The notes under the pieces were generated by a model that worked only from the letters and a program-made list of their open reading frames with translations, did no database searches and was not told where the DNA came from. The translations under genes were made by a program, and so were the position numbers. Below, piece by piece: positions 10,999 through 19,699 of a DNA stretch of 64,000 nt (its first letter is position 1; each line of letters starts with the position of its first letter). This stretch comes from SpSt-77 sp049972045 (GTDB lineage: Bacteria > Chloroflexota > Anaerolineae > B4-G1 > DUEL01), in the NCBI GenBank assembly GCA_049972045.1, contig JBMFKS010000003.1, positions 11,052 through 75,051 of the forward strand. The letters run 5' to 3'.

Positions 10999-12648
10999 AT
11001 GCCCGATACCCGACAGCCCAGTGAGATCACTGAATTTCAGGACTGGCAGGCTCGCGCGCTGAACGTTCTCCTGTTCGCGCTGACTCTCACCGCGACCCCA
11101 GTGATCATTTTCGTCGGAGTGGAAGCGATTCGCGCTCCGGAACGGGGTGCCGCCGCGCCGCTATTTGGTGCCTTGTACGTTTTTCTGGTCCTTCTGACCG
11201 TGCTCCGTCGGCTTCCGCAACGGATCCGGCTGATCGGTTTTCTGATCGTGGGGTATGCGGTAGCGGTGACCGCCTTTCTGCGGGGGGGGCTGGTCGGGGA
11301 TGGACGCCTTTTCCTGATGATTCTCCCCCTGATGGCCCTGGCCCTCTCGGACCTGCGAATGGGCCTGGCTGCCGGCATTTGCAGTCTCCTGATTCATCTG
11401 GCTTTTGTGCTGTTTGCCCACCTGGGATGGCTCTCCCAGTGGGTCGTGGTGAAGGAGAACCCGCTGGCCCTCGGCGACTGGCTCACGGCCACGGCCGTTT
11501 TCCTGATGCTCCTGGCGGGCCTGTTCGTCATTGTGGGGCTCTCCAACCGCTCGCTGATCCGGGCCCTGGAGGCGAGCCGCCAGTTGGCGCAGGAACGGGC
11601 CGCGGCCTATAACCTGCTGGAGGGGCAGACCCGGGAACTGGAGCGGCGGACTCGCTGGCTGGAGGCCGCGACCCATGCCGCTCGGGAGGCCGCTACGCTG
11701 GAAGAGCCGGATGTCCTGCTCTCCCGGGTGGCCGAGGAACTGGCCCGACGGATGGACTTGGAGGAGGTGATTTTCTACACTGCGGGTCCGGAAGGCGAAT
11801 TGGTTGCCCGGGCGATGGCGGAAAGTCGGCAGGTTGTGCCGGTGGATGTCATGCCCTCCGGCGCGTCGCCGCTGGCTCGGGAGGCCCTCCAGAGCGGCGC
11901 CGTCCGGTCGGGGTGGTGGGGTGGCCTGTACGAGGTAGCCTCCCCGCTGCGGCTTCAGGAGCGGACGCTAGGGGTGATGGTGGTTCGTTTCCCCACCGAA
12001 ATCCGGATGGACGGGGCAGAGGCCGTCGTCTTGGGGTTAATCGCGAACCAACTGGCGGTGGCCCTGGAGAACGCCCGCCTCTTCTCCGAAACCCGGGCCA
12101 GCCTGCGGGAACTGGAAGCCCTCTATCGCCGATACACGACCCAGGCCTGGGAACGGTTCGTCCGGGAGGCTCCGGAGAGTGTCCGCCTGTGGACGGGGCC
12201 GGAGGAGGTGCCGGAGGGGGTCTGGCAGGGCCTCTTTGAGCAGGCCCGCGCCTCCGGCTCGGTCGCGGTGGGCGAGGAGGATTCCCGGTACCTGCTGGCC
12301 GTGCCGGTGAAACTGCGGGGCGTGGCGATTGGTGTGCTGGGATTCCATCGGGAGCAGGCGGCGGGCCGGTGGCGTCCGGAGGAGATTGCCGCGGCGGAGA
12401 CGGTGGCGGAACGGCTCGCGCTGGCGGTGGAGAACGCCCGTTTGCTGGAAGAGGCTCATCGCCGGGCCGCCCGGGAGCATCTGGTCGCCGAAATCACCGC
12501 CCGGCTGCGGGCCTCCCTGGACCCGGATACCGTCCTCAAGACCACCGTCCGGGAACTGGGGCGGGCGCTGCGGGCCCGCTGGGCGGCGGTGGAGATCACC
12601 GGACCGCTGCAGGAGGGGACGGGCCGCTCGCAGGAGGTAGGGGGATGA
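10999..12648 (+). CDS. Six-helix membrane receptor without kinase: GAF, short GAF, C-terminal GAF stub
   Basis: A 549-residue protein. Six hydrophobic segments between about residues 15 and 190 form a MASE-like membrane input with almost no extracytoplasmic domain. A coiled coil follows, then GAF1 (about 234-365). A linker contains YRRYTTQAWERFV. A shortened GAF (about 400-484, VPVKLRGVAIGVLGF) and the tail AEITARLRASLDPDTVLKTT-VRELGRAL (about 504-549) follow. The ATG at 10999 has AAGGAGG just upstream; the frame is open from 10936 but that would overlap the previous gene. Its stop overlaps the next start (ATGA at 12645), so translation of the two is probably coupled. Confidence 0.87.
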   Translation: MPDTRQPSEITEFQDWQARALNVLLFALTLTATPVIIFVGVEAIRAPERGAAAPLFGALYVFLVLLTVLRRLPQRIRLIGFLIVGYAVAVTAFLRGGLVGDGRLFLMILPLMALALSDLRMGLAAGICSLLIHLAFVLFAHLGWLSQWVVVKENPLALGDWLTATAVFLMLLAGLFVIVGLSNRSLIRALEASRQLAQERAAAYNLLEGQTRELERRTRWLEAATHAAREAATLEEPDVLLSRVAEELARRMDLEEVIFYTAGPEGELVARAMAESRQVVPVDVMPSGASPLAREALQSGAVRSGWWGGLYEVASPLRLQERTLGVMVVRFPTEIRMDGAEAVVLGLIANQLAVALENARLFSETRASLRELEALYRRYTTQAWERFVREAPESVRLWTGPEEVPEGVWQGLFEQARASGSVAVGEEDSRYLLAVPVKLRGVAIGVLGFHREQAAGRWRPEEIAAAETVAERLALAVENARLLEEAHRRAAREHLVAEITARLRASLDPDTVLKTTVRELGRALRARWAAVEITGPLQEGTGRSQEVGG

Positions 12649-14960
12649 ACATCCAGATGAGCGCATTCTGGATTGACCTGATTGTCTACGGGGCAGTGGC
12701 GGTGATCTCCGCTGTGCAGATTCTCGTTGTCCTGGGAGCGGGTATCCGGCGGCGGGTGAACCTGCTCTTTGCTTGGATGATGCTGATGATTGCCCTGTGG
12801 ACGGGTACCGCTGTGGTGCTCCGGGTTTCCCTCTGGCGGGTCTGGCAGGCAGGGCCGGTTCAGCAGTTCTGGATGGAAATCTCTTCGCTGGCATTCCTCC
12901 TGATCGCCCCGCTGATGCTGGCCTTCAGTGCGGCCTATATAGAGACAAAGGCCCGCTGGCCCTACTGGCTCAGCCTTCTGGGGCTGGCGGGAATCGGCCT
13001 TTTTGCCGTTCCTCTTTTCCGCCATCAGGTAGTCTATAATGTCCACATCACCCCTTCCGGAGTAATATCCTGGGACCGTACGCCGCTCGCTTTCATCCTC
13101 TCTCTGCCCCAGACGGTTGGTCCGATTCTGAGCCTGGTTTTGCTGTGGCAGGAGCGGCGAATCCGGGATTACTCCCTGATGGCGGCTTTCACTCTGATGC
13201 TGGTCTCTTCTCTGCTTTTTTCCGTCATTCAGGTGAACTTTCCATCCCTCAGCCTGACGACCCTGGTCGTGGTGGTGCTTCTGGCCTACGCGGTGCTGAA
13301 CCGCCAACTCTTTCGCCCCCTGCGGGAGTTGACCCGGGAGTTGGAGAAGCGGGTGGAGGAGCGGACCCGGGAACTGGCGGAAACCTCCCTCCGCCTGCAG
13401 GAGGCCAACCGCGATCTGGCCCGCCGGACAGCCCAATTGGAAGCCGCTTCCGCAGTGGCCCGCCGTGCGGCCGAAATCCACGCTGTGGATGCTCTGCTGA
13501 ACGAGACCGTTCGCCTCATCTCCGACCGCTTCGGCTTCTACCACGCGGGCATCTTCCTGATAGACGAAGCCCGGGAGTACGTCGTCCTGCGGGCCGCCTC
13601 GTCCGAGGGCGGGCAGCGGATGCTGGCCCGGGGCCACCGGCTTGCCGTCGGCGAGGAAGGGATCGTCGGCTATGTGGCGGGGACGGGAAAGCCGCGGATC
13701 GCGCTGGACGTGGGCGAGGACGCGGTTTTCTTCAGCAACCCTGACCTCCCCCACACCCGCTCGGAGATGGCGTTGCCGCTGAAGGTGGGGGAGCAGGTCA
13801 TCGGTGTGCTGGACGTCCAGTCGGTGGAGCCCTCCGCATTCACCGATGAGGATGTGACGGTCCTGCAGACGATGGCCGATCAGATTGCCCTGGCCATTGA
13901 GAATGCCCGTCTGCTGGCGGAAGTCCAGGACCGCCTGCGGGAGGTGGAGACCCTGAGCCGGGAGTATGTCCGCCGGGAGTGGGAGCAGATGGTCTCCGAG
14001 CGGCCCGGCTGGGGGTACATCTACGACGGCGTAGAGGTGAGGCCCCGGGAGCGGGTTTCTCCTCCCGAAGGGGTTTCGCCGGGTATCACGGTCCCCTTGC
14101 AACTGGCAACAGGCGAGACCATCGGGCAAGTGGCGCTGGCTCTCCCCCATCGGCCTCCCACCGACGAGGACGTGGCCCTGGCTCAGGCAGTGGCCCAGCA
14201 GGCCGCGCTGGCGTTGGAAAGCGCCCGCCTCTTCCAGGAGACCCGGCGGACGCTGGAGGAGATGGAATCCCTGTTCCGGGCCAGTGAGGCGATCAACACG
14301 GCCAGCACCCCCGATGACGTCCTGCGTGCATTTGTGGACCACGTGGTCCCGCCCCAGATTGACCGCTGTGTATTGGCGCTCTTGGACCCCGAGAGTCCTT
14401 CAGAGGAGATGGCGGTGGATGCGGTGGCGGCCTGGGATCGGGGGAAGGAACGATCGCCTTCCCTGGGCCGCCGCTGGAGCATAGCTCAGATTCCCTTCAT
14501 CGCCCGACGGTCTACGGAGCCGGTGGTCATATCGGACGTGGCGACATATCCAGACGTGGACGAGGTATCCCGATATGTGTTCATGAACGTCCTGGGGGTT
14601 CGGGCGGTCCTGGGAATCCCGCTGGTGGCCGGCGGGCGGCTCCTGGGCTGGCTGATGGTGGAGTCCCTCACCAGACCCTACGAATTCAGCGAGCGGGAAG
14701 TCCGCCTCTACCGGACGCTGGCCGACCAGGCCGCGCTGGCGCTGGAGCGAATGCGCCTCTTTGAGGAGACCCGGCGCCGGGCGGAATGGGAGCGCATTCG
14801 CGCCGAGGTCGCCGCCCGCGTGCGCGCCTCTACCGACATAGAGACCATCCTGCGCACCGCCGTTCGGGAAATGGGGCGGGCCTTCCGGGCGGCGGAGGGG
14901 GTCATCCAGTTGCACGGAGGGGACGGCCGGAAGGAGGGGGAATGGAGCAAGACGTCGTGA
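12645..14960 (+). CDS. 7TM-type membrane receptor without kinase: GAF, short GAF, GAF, C-terminal GAF stub
   Basis: A 771-residue protein. The first 215 residues or so hold about seven hydrophobic segments, similar to the 'histidine kinase N-terminal 7TM' sensor region. A coiled coil (RELTRELEKRVEERTRELAE) leads to GAF1 (about 282-424, FGFYHAGIFLIDEAREY). Next come the YVRREWE linker, a shortened GAF (about 474-529), a full GAF3 (about 549-707), and the stub RVRASTDIETILRTAVREMG (about 724-771). The frame is open upstream from 12369 but that part is a shadow of the previous gene; ATG 12645 overlaps its stop. It has no catalytic output domain. Confidence 0.88.
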   Translation: MNIQMSAFWIDLIVYGAVAVISAVQILVVLGAGIRRRVNLLFAWMMLMIALWTGTAVVLRVSLWRVWQAGPVQQFWMEISSLAFLLIAPLMLAFSAAYIETKARWPYWLSLLGLAGIGLFAVPLFRHQVVYNVHITPSGVISWDRTPLAFILSLPQTVGPILSLVLLWQERRIRDYSLMAAFTLMLVSSLLFSVIQVNFPSLSLTTLVVVVLLAYAVLNRQLFRPLRELTRELEKRVEERTRELAETSLRLQEANRDLARRTAQLEAASAVARRAAEIHAVDALLNETVRLISDRFGFYHAGIFLIDEAREYVVLRAASSEGGQRMLARGHRLAVGEEGIVGYVAGTGKPRIALDVGEDAVFFSNPDLPHTRSEMALPLKVGEQVIGVLDVQSVEPSAFTDEDVTVLQTMADQIALAIENARLLAEVQDRLREVETLSREYVRREWEQMVSERPGWGYIYDGVEVRPRERVSPPEGVSPGITVPLQLATGETIGQVALALPHRPPTDEDVALAQAVAQQAALALESARLFQETRRTLEEMESLFRASEAINTASTPDDVLRAFVDHVVPPQIDRCVLALLDPESPSEEMAVDAVAAWDRGKERSPSLGRRWSIAQIPFIARRSTEPVVISDVATYPDVDEVSRYVFMNVLGVRAVLGIPLVAGGRLLGWLMVESLTRPYEFSEREVRLYRTLADQAALALERMRLFEETRRRAEWERIRAEVAARVRASTDIETILRTAVREMGRAFRAAEGVIQLHGGDGRKEGEWSKTS

Positions 14961-15886
14961 TCCTCATCCGCCAGAAATTGCCGGAACTGATGCGCACCGA
15001 CCCGGAGATTCGGGAGTGGATTCTGGAACTGGGGCGGGAGTATTTCGCCGACCGGGCCCAGACCGACTCCCGCTTTGAGCAGATGCTGGAAGAACTACGC
15101 CGGGACCGGGAGGAATGGAGCCGCCGCTGGGAAGAGGAGAAAGCCGAGCGGGAGCGGCGGCTGGCAGAGGAGCGCGCGGAATCGGACCGCCGCTGGCGGA
15201 GGTGGCTGGCCCAATATGAGCGTCGCTGGCAACGGCAACTGGAAGAATGGAACCGCCGCTGGGAGGAAGAGAAAGCCGAAAGGCGCCGCCAGTGGGAGGA
15301 GGGAATGGCCGAATGGCGCCGCCAGTGGGAGGAGGAGAAGGCCGAATGGCGTCGCCAGTGGGAGGAGGGAATGGCCGAATGGCGCCGCCAGTGGGAGGAG
15401 GGAATGGCCGAATGGCGCCGCCAGTGGGAGGAGAACCGGCAGGAGCATCAGGAGTTTCGGGCCTCCTTTGACCGCCTGCTCCAGCGGGTAGATAGCAAAA
15501 TCTCGGCCATCGGCGCTCGGTGGGGGATCTTCGCCGAATCGGCCTTCCGCGAGGGCATCCAGGCCATCCTGGAAGAGAGTTTCGGGGTGCAGGTCCTCCG
15601 ATACCAGGCCTGGGACGAGCAGGGAGAGGTCTTTGACCAGCCGGACCAGGTGGAACTGGACCTCATCATCCGGGATGGCACCCTGATCATCTGCGAGATC
15701 AAATCCTCCATGAGTCGCTCGGATATGTACACCTTTGCCCGGAAAGTCCGTTTCTACGAACGGCACGAGGGTCGCCGGGCGAACCGGCGGATGGTGATTT
15801 CCCCGATGGTGGAGGAACGGGCCCTTCAGGTGGCCCATCGGTTGGGGATAGAGGTCTATACCCATGCCGACGAGGTGCCGTTATAA
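14942..15886 (+). CDS. Coiled-coil protein with C-terminal PD-(D/E)XK nuclease-like domain (DUF3782 type), copy 2
   Basis: A 314-residue paralogue of the protein at 7023. Residues about 45-185 are an extremely charged coiled coil rich in W, R and E, including five copies of an 11-residue unit AEWRRQWEEGM. The C-terminal 130 residues carry GARWGIFAESAFREG, QVELDLIIRDG and LIICEIKSSMSRSDMYTFA, so the PD-(D/E)XK core (D, E-x-K) looks intact. The ATG at 14942 has AAGGAGGGGG upstream and overlaps the preceding receptor by 19 bases, showing tight coupling. The two copies share the nuclease-fold part but not the coil sequence, so the coil is the variable element. Substrate unknown. Confidence 0.82.
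   Translation: MEQDVVILIRQKLPELMRTDPEIREWILELGREYFADRAQTDSRFEQMLEELRRDREEWSRRWEEEKAERERRLAEERAESDRRWRRWLAQYERRWQRQLEEWNRRWEEEKAERRRQWEEGMAEWRRQWEEEKAEWRRQWEEGMAEWRRQWEEGMAEWRRQWEENRQEHQEFRASFDRLLQRVDSKISAIGARWGIFAESAFREGIQAILEESFGVQVLRYQAWDEQGEVFDQPDQVELDLIIRDGTLIICEIKSSMSRSDMYTFARKVRFYERHEGRRANRRMVISPMVEERALQVAHRLGIEVYTHADEVPL
15275..15439 (+). repeat. Five 33-bp coding repeats (AEWRRQWEEGM)
   Basis: Units start at 15275, 15308, 15341, 15374 and 15407; the consensus begins GCCGAATGGCGCCGCCAGTG. Units differ at only a few bases. An 11-residue (hendecad) unit suggests a straight coiled-coil rod whose length can change by slippage in frame. Confidence 0.93.
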
Positions 15887-15937
15887 GCGAGACAACTGCG
15901 TGCGGTTGTCCGCCGCAAGAGGCGCAGGAGCACGATC

Positions 15938-17824
15938 ATGGAGCAAAGGATTCCGATCTCGCGAACCCCAAACACCCTGGGCGGACGGCTGGCCGGCCTG
16001 GCCCTAATTCTCATCCTGATCGTACTGGCCGGCGGGGTGGTCGTCATCCGCCAGTTAATCCGCATCCGCGACGCGGTGATCGCGATGCAGGAAGCCTCTA
16101 CCCATATGGAGATGGCCCTCTCATCGGCCCACCAGACGACCGAACTGGTGCTCAATGTCCGGGAAGGCGTGGGCCAGGGACTGGGCGGGGCGGAATTGAA
16201 CCAGCGGCTGGCTCCGTATCTGGTCACCCTGGAGACCCAGCGGCAGGCGCTGCAGGTAGAGGCGGAGCATCTTCCTCCCGGGAGTGACCTCCAGGCTCGG
16301 ATGGCTACCGTGGGGACGGTTCTGGGAAACGTGAGCGGCGTGGCCCGCCAGATTCTCCAGGCGGTGGAACAGGAGGACCGGACTTGGGCCCGCTATCTGC
16401 TGGCCCAACTGAGTGTGAATCACCGACTGGTGGAACAAGAGACCATCCAACTGGTCGTGCTGGCCCGGGCGCGCCATGAACAGGCCCAGGCAGAGGCCCG
16501 CCTGGCCGCGCGACGGGTGCTTATCGTGGTCCCATTGGCGACGGTGGCGGTGATTCTGGTCGCGGCCGGGGCGGCCGTTCTGCTCCTGAGGGGGGTGGTC
16601 ACCGGGGTCCGCATGCTCTCCGACTCCGCCGGGCAGTTGGCGGTGGGCCGCCTGGAGACCCGGGTGCCGGAGCGGGGATTGGAGGAGTTCCGCTTCCTGG
16701 CCCGGACCTTCAACAATATGGCTTCCGAACTCCAGCAACTGTATACCGGCTTGGAACGGCTGGTAGCCCGGCGCACCGCCGATCTGGCCCGCCGGACGGC
16801 CCAACTGGAAGCCGCTGCCTTCGTCGCCCGCCGCGCCGCCGAAATCCGCGATGTGGACACGCTTCTCAACGAGACCGTCCGCCTCATCTCCGACCGCTTC
16901 GGCTTCTACCACGCGGGGATCTTCCTGATAGACGAGGCGGGGGAATATGCCGTTCTGCGGGCGGCTTCTTCGGAGGGTGGGCGGCGGATGCTGGCCCGGG
17001 GCCACCGGCTGGCAGTGGGGAAGGTGGGCATCGTCGGCACCGTGGCGGGGACCGGCAGGCCCCGCATCGCGCTGGACGTGGGAGAGGATGCCGTCTTCTT
17101 TGACAATCCCGACCTGCCGCTGACCCGTTCGGAGATGGCGGTGCCGTTGAAGGTGGGAGACCGGGTCATCGGCGTGCTGGATGTGCAGTCCGTGGAGCCG
17201 GAAGCCTTCACGGACGAGGACGTGGCGGTCTTGCAGACGATGGCCGACCAGATCGCCCTGGCCATTGAGAACGCCCGACTCCTGGAGGAGAGCCGCCGGG
17301 CACTGGAGGAACTGGAACGGTTGTACGGGGTGCGGGCGCGGGAAGCCTGGGAAATCGTGGCATCTTCTCGCCCGGCTGTTTACCGCTATACCGGAACGGA
17401 TGTGGAACCGCTTCCAGCGCCGGTTCCGCCGACCGGTGAGGGGGATGGTCGCCATCTGACCGTGCCCATCCGCCTCTGGGGCCAGGCCATTGGCTCCATC
17501 CTGCTGCAACGCACGGAGGAGCAACCTCCCTGGTCGCCGGAGGAGCGGCAGTTGGGGGAGGAGATCGGGGAGCAGATCGCCCTGGCGCTGGAGAACGCCC
17601 GCCTGATCGCGGAGACGGAGAGCCGGGCCGCCCGGGAGCGGATGCTGGCCGAGATGACGGCCCGCCTGACTCGTTCGCTGGATATAGATGCCCTTCTGGA
17701 TGCAGCGGTCCGGGAACTGGCCCGGCTGCCGGAGGTGGCGGAGGTGGCCGTCTATGTGGGCGGGCAGGAAGTATCATCCCCGCTCTCCCGAGAGCCCGGG
17801 CGGCGGGAGAGAGGGCGCGGGTAA
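15938..17824 (+). CDS. Two-helix membrane receptor without kinase: HAMP, GAF, short GAF, C-terminal GAF stub
   Basis: A 628-residue protein. Transmembrane helix 1 is at about 17-38. A helical extracytoplasmic domain of about 150 residues follows, then transmembrane helix 2 (about 190-213), HAMP (about 214-268), a coiled coil (RRTADLARRTAQLEAAA), GAF1 (308-451), the linker YGVRAREAWEIV, a short GAF (about 501-559) and the tail ARLTRSLDIDALLDAAVREL (571-628). The tail here has drifted (RELARLPEVAEVAVYVGG) compared with the others. A 272-bp stretch of its GAF1 coding sequence (16811-17082) recurs almost unchanged in the gene at 21441. Confidence 0.88.
   Translation: MEQRIPISRTPNTLGGRLAGLALILILIVLAGGVVVIRQLIRIRDAVIAMQEASTHMEMALSSAHQTTELVLNVREGVGQGLGGAELNQRLAPYLVTLETQRQALQVEAEHLPPGSDLQARMATVGTVLGNVSGVARQILQAVEQEDRTWARYLLAQLSVNHRLVEQETIQLVVLARARHEQAQAEARLAARRVLIVVPLATVAVILVAAGAAVLLLRGVVTGVRMLSDSAGQLAVGRLETRVPERGLEEFRFLARTFNNMASELQQLYTGLERLVARRTADLARRTAQLEAAAFVARRAAEIRDVDTLLNETVRLISDRFGFYHAGIFLIDEAGEYAVLRAASSEGGRRMLARGHRLAVGKVGIVGTVAGTGRPRIALDVGEDAVFFDNPDLPLTRSEMAVPLKVGDRVIGVLDVQSVEPEAFTDEDVAVLQTMADQIALAIENARLLEESRRALEELERLYGVRAREAWEIVASSRPAVYRYTGTDVEPLPAPVPPTGEGDGRHLTVPIRLWGQAIGSILLQRTEEQPPWSPEERQLGEEIGEQIALALENARLIAETESRAARERMLAEMTARLTRSLDIDALLDAAVRELARLPEVAEVAVYVGGQEVSSPLSREPGRRERGRG
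16811..17082 (+). repeat. Donor-type copy of GAF tract duplicated at 22485-22756
   Basis: By direct reading these 272 bases match 22485-22756 with a single difference (G at 16823, A at 22497). The sequences around the two tracts differ much more, so this is a local conversion tract rather than whole-gene duplication. Confidence 0.9.
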
Positions 17825-17839
17825 GAACAGGGGAGCACT

Positions 17840-18445
17840 ATGAGGGTGACGACGTATCCGGAGGTCAAAACCCCGGAGCAGATTCTCTACGAGTGGTTTG
17901 CCGAGCGGGTCTGGGAGGAGGACCTTTATCTGGAACTGGCGAACCGGGGGAACGTCTATGTGGAACTGGACGACGGGAGGATCGTGTTTCCGATGATGCC
18001 GACCGTGCTGCACCAGATGGTCGTCCTGAACCTGGCCACCGCCCTGCGGGCGTACGCGCGCTCGCTTCCCGCACCCGGCCGGGTGTTGATCGCTCCGACG
18101 CCGATCCGTCTCTGGCCCCTGAAGATTCGGGAGCCCGATGTGGTGTTCTATAGGGCCGAACATCTGGACCGGGTGGGCGAGCAGGTGAGCGGGGTGCCCG
18201 ATTTCGTCGCCGAGGTCCTTTCGCCGTCCACCCTGGCGCTGGATACCGGGCAGAAGATGGTGGAATATGCCCTGGCGGGCATCCCCGAGTACTGGCTGGT
18301 GGACCCGGACCGCCGGACCGTTGCCGTCTATGTCCTGGAAGGGACGGGTTACCGTCTGGCCGGAGAATACGGTGTCGGTCAGCGGGTAGCGGCGCAGACT
18401 CTGCCCGGCTTTTCGCTGGATGTGGATGAACTCTGGATGCCGTAA
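17840..18445 (+). CDS. Uma2 family PD-(D/E)XK protein
   Basis: A 201-residue protein of the Uma2 (DUF820) restriction-endonuclease-like family. It shows REPDVVFY, then PDFVAEVLSPST and the helix KMVEYALAGIPEYWLVDP, all hallmark segments; E in AEVLSPST is the core acid and K in QKMVEYA is conserved. Uma2 genes are numerous in cyanobacteria and Chloroflexota, and their function is not established. It begins 15 bases after the receptor at 15938, with AGGGGAG upstream. It is the third nuclease-fold protein in this block, which may be meaningful or may only reflect how common the family is. Confidence 0.9.
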   Translation: MRVTTYPEVKTPEQILYEWFAERVWEEDLYLELANRGNVYVELDDGRIVFPMMPTVLHQMVVLNLATALRAYARSLPAPGRVLIAPTPIRLWPLKIREPDVVFYRAEHLDRVGEQVSGVPDFVAEVLSPSTLALDTGQKMVEYALAGIPEYWLVDPDRRTVAVYVLEGTGYRLAGEYGVGQRVAAQTLPGFSLDVDELWMP

Positions 18446-18478
18446 CGTTGCCCATCATGGATGACCGAGGTGAGCCCG

Positions 18479-19654
18479 ATGGAGACCTATGATGTCATCA
18501 TCGTCGGTGCCGGCCCGGCGGGCCTATCCACGGCATTGCACCTGCAGCAGATGTCGCCCGATCTGGCCTCCCGGACTGTAATCCTGGAAAAGGCCCGTCA
18601 CCCGCGCCCGAAACTCTGCGGTGGGGGGGTTCTGCCCGATGGAGAGATGGTTCTGGCGGATTTGGGCCTGGATGTGGCCGAAGTGCCCTCTATGGAGGCA
18701 GTTTTCTCCTGCTTTGTTTTTGAGGATAGGGGGGCATGTCTGCGCGGAACGGCCCCTTACGCTTTTCGTGTTTTCCGCCGGGACGAGTTTGATGCCTGGC
18801 TGGCGCGCAAAGCGATGGAACGGGGACTGGACCTGCGGGAGGAGATACCGGTAATCGGGGTAGTTCCCGGCGACCCGTATGTGGAGATCATCACCGCCAG
18901 AGGTACCTACCGGGCCCGGGTAGTAGTCGCGGCGGATGGTGCGCACAGTCGGATCCGGCGGGTGATAGAAGACCGCCGCAGGTCGCACTATATCTATGCG
19001 CTCTCCACGGTGACTCCGCCTCTTCCGGACGGGTCCTCTCATCGCCCGGAGCAGGCGTATTTTGACTTTACCGCGATTTCCCGTGGCATACCCGGCTATA
19101 TCTGGGACTTTCCCACTCAGGTGGAAGGGCAGCCGATGCGTTCCTGGGGGATTTACGACAGCAACACAGGGAGCCGGGACCCCCGTCGGAAGCAGGAACT
19201 CCTGGCAGCCGAAATGGCGCGACAGGGGTATCGGCTGGAGGAGTTTCCCCTGCAGGGGGAATCGGTCTACGCGTTCAGCCCGCGCAACGTCTTCTCCGCG
19301 CCGCACATTTTGCTGGTTGGCGATGCCCTGGGCGTGGAGAAAATGTTCGGTGAAGGGGTCAGCCCAGCAATCGGGTGCGGCCGGATCGCAGTGGAAGCGA
19401 TTGTGGACGCTTTCGCCAAGGGAGATTTTTCGTTCAAGGACTATCGGAGGCGTGTGTTGACCAGCGAGGTGGGGAAGGCCCTGACGGCGCGGGTCTTTCT
19501 TGCTGAAGTTCTCTACCGTGTCCGGAATCCCGTTGTTCAACGTTTCGTCTGGTGGCGGATGGGACGGCTTATGAAATGGGGCGTTCAGCATATCCTGGCC
19601 AACTGGGCGGAGCGTGGTCGGAAAGCCCAGGGGAAGCCGCATCGGGAAGGCTAA
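18479..19654 (+). CDS. FAD-dependent oxidoreductase, geranylgeranyl reductase family
   Basis: About 391 residues. The N-terminal dinucleotide-binding motif is YDVIIVGAGPAGLSTALHLQ. A mid-protein VVVAADGAHSRIRR and the C-terminal ILLVGDALGVEKMFGEGVSPA are the standard FAD contacts of the geranylgeranyl reductase/UbiH-like group. Members reduce isoprenoid double bonds (phytyl chains, archaeal lipids, menaquinone tails) or hydroxylate. The start at 18479 has GAGGTGA upstream; an ATG at 18461 is possible. It sits between a Uma2 gene and a receptor gene and has no obvious biosynthetic neighbours, so the substrate cannot be told from context. Confidence 0.85.
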   Translation: METYDVIIVGAGPAGLSTALHLQQMSPDLASRTVILEKARHPRPKLCGGGVLPDGEMVLADLGLDVAEVPSMEAVFSCFVFEDRGACLRGTAPYAFRVFRRDEFDAWLARKAMERGLDLREEIPVIGVVPGDPYVEIITARGTYRARVVVAADGAHSRIRRVIEDRRRSHYIYALSTVTPPLPDGSSHRPEQAYFDFTAISRGIPGYIWDFPTQVEGQPMRSWGIYDSNTGSRDPRRKQELLAAEMARQGYRLEEFPLQGESVYAFSPRNVFSAPHILLVGDALGVEKMFGEGVSPAIGCGRIAVEAIVDAFAKGDFSFKDYRRRVLTSEVGKALTARVFLAEVLYRVRNPVVQRFVWWRMGRLMKWGVQHILANWAERGRKAQGKPHREG

Positions 19655-19699
19655 CAACCGGCCTGCTGATTGTAGCGGAAGGAGAGGCTGGAGGAAAGG

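Noticed and set aside
17840..18445. Restriction-modification system made of Uma2, DUF3782 proteins and the methyltransferase at 25614
   Set aside because: The methyltransferase is of the DUF574 type without DNA-methylase motifs (no DPPY/NPPF), and no specificity or translocase subunit is present.
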